From Thiobacillus sp. (GTDB taxonomy: Bacteria > Pseudomonadota > Gammaproteobacteria > Burkholderiales > Thiobacillaceae), in assembly GCA_016124745.1 (NCBI GenBank), contig WGNC01000009.1, forward strand, positions 99,500 to 163,499: a stretch of DNA of 64,000 nt, given 5' to 3'. Below the pieces are notes generated by a model. That model searched no databases. It had not been told where the DNA came from and saw nothing but the letters and a program-made list of their open reading frames with translations. Position numbers and translations under genes: made by a program. Below, piece after piece: positions 63,983 through 64,000 of this stretch (positions within the stretch are counted from its first letter, which is position 1; every line of letters begins with the position of its first letter).

Positions 63983-64000
63983 GAAATCGGGGGCGATTCA
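63975..64000. repeat. Right inverted repeat of the IS
   Basis: Imperfect complement of the left end, terminating in GGGGGCGATTCA at the last base of the window. Confidence 0.85.

Larger units (their letters stand above)
62771..64000 (+). mobile_element. IS3-family insertion sequence
   Basis: A 1230-bp element with imperfect terminal inverted repeats of about 26 bp. Left begins TGAATCGCCCCCAGTTTACT and the right end, read in reverse complement, begins TGAATCGCCCCCGATTTCCT. The ends are TG...CA as usual for IS3. It carries overlapping orfA and orfB with a typical frameshift site. The right end coincides with the window end, so target-site duplication cannot be checked. Confidence 0.92.

Overview
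This window most resembles a chromosomal segment of a GC-rich betaproteobacterium, probably a Nitrosomonadales/Thiobacillus-type lineage. That placement is inferred from gene content and order (gatCAB divergent from mreBCD-mrdA-rodA-rlpA, then lipB and lipA, and a downstream exosortase A polysaccharide locus), not from a marker phylogeny. No rRNA, tRNA or CRISPR array was seen.

Layout. (1) 1-7880 (+): surface-glycan genes: the end of a truncated ORF, a family 2 glycosyltransferase with a GtrA-like membrane protein, an acyltransferase, and a 1452-residue multidomain glycosyltransferase. (2) 7964-13597: a DUF2919 membrane protein, a galactosyltransferase-like GT, a DUF5672/SEC-C/TPR/GT9-like fusion, a DUF4254 protein and a sulfotransferase. 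Together these look like a second, accessory glycan module. (3) 13675-17136: xthA and pyrE divergent, then a DUF4124 protein, a lipopolysaccharide-kinase-like protein and an isoprenylcysteine-methyltransferase-like membrane protein. (4) 17350-20533 (-): gatC-gatA-gatB, the tRNA-dependent amidotransferase. (5) 20896-30001 (+): cell shape and peptidoglycan genes mreB-mreC-mreD-mrdA-rodA-rlpA, a DD-carboxypeptidase homologue that has lost key active-site residues, a D-amino-acid transaminase, ybeD and lipB. Most of these overlap by a few bases, which suggests one long transcript. (6) 30051-36647: a TrpD2-like protein with a Rieske protein, a TlpA thioredoxin with a periplasmic hypothetical, lipA, an ABC-2 exporter with an alpha/beta hydrolase, a thioredoxin-like ferredoxin and a MazG-like pyrophosphohydrolase. 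(7) 36996-62770: a large exosortase A (XrtA/PEP-CTERM) exopolysaccharide locus. (8) 62771-64000: a complete-looking IS3-family element that cuts off the 5' end of the neighbouring membrane-protein gene.

How the main locus works together: an outer-membrane export lipoprotein, a Wzz-type chain-length protein, a tyrosine autokinase, an outer-membrane barrel and an ExeA-type ATPase form the envelope machinery. WecB supplies UDP-ManNAc. Several GT4 enzymes, two asparagine-synthase-like amidotransferases, a deacetylase, a FemAB-like protein and an AMP-ligase-like protein build and decorate the glycan. An O-antigen-ligase-like protein probably transfers or polymerises it. Exosortase A would process PEP-CTERM proteins, none of which is encoded in the window. 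A GG-N10-GC sigma-54-like site lies before the first gene and a strong hairpin follows that gene.

Special features: a DD-carboxypeptidase homologue altered in all three active-site motifs, an asparagine-synthase paralogue that lacks the nucleophilic Cys2, a four-level nested palindrome filling one gap, an inverted partial copy of the gatC start between gatC and mreB, and REP-like repeats concentrated at gaps in the exosortase locus. Coordinates of starts are my choices from codon position, overlap and visible ribosome-binding sites.
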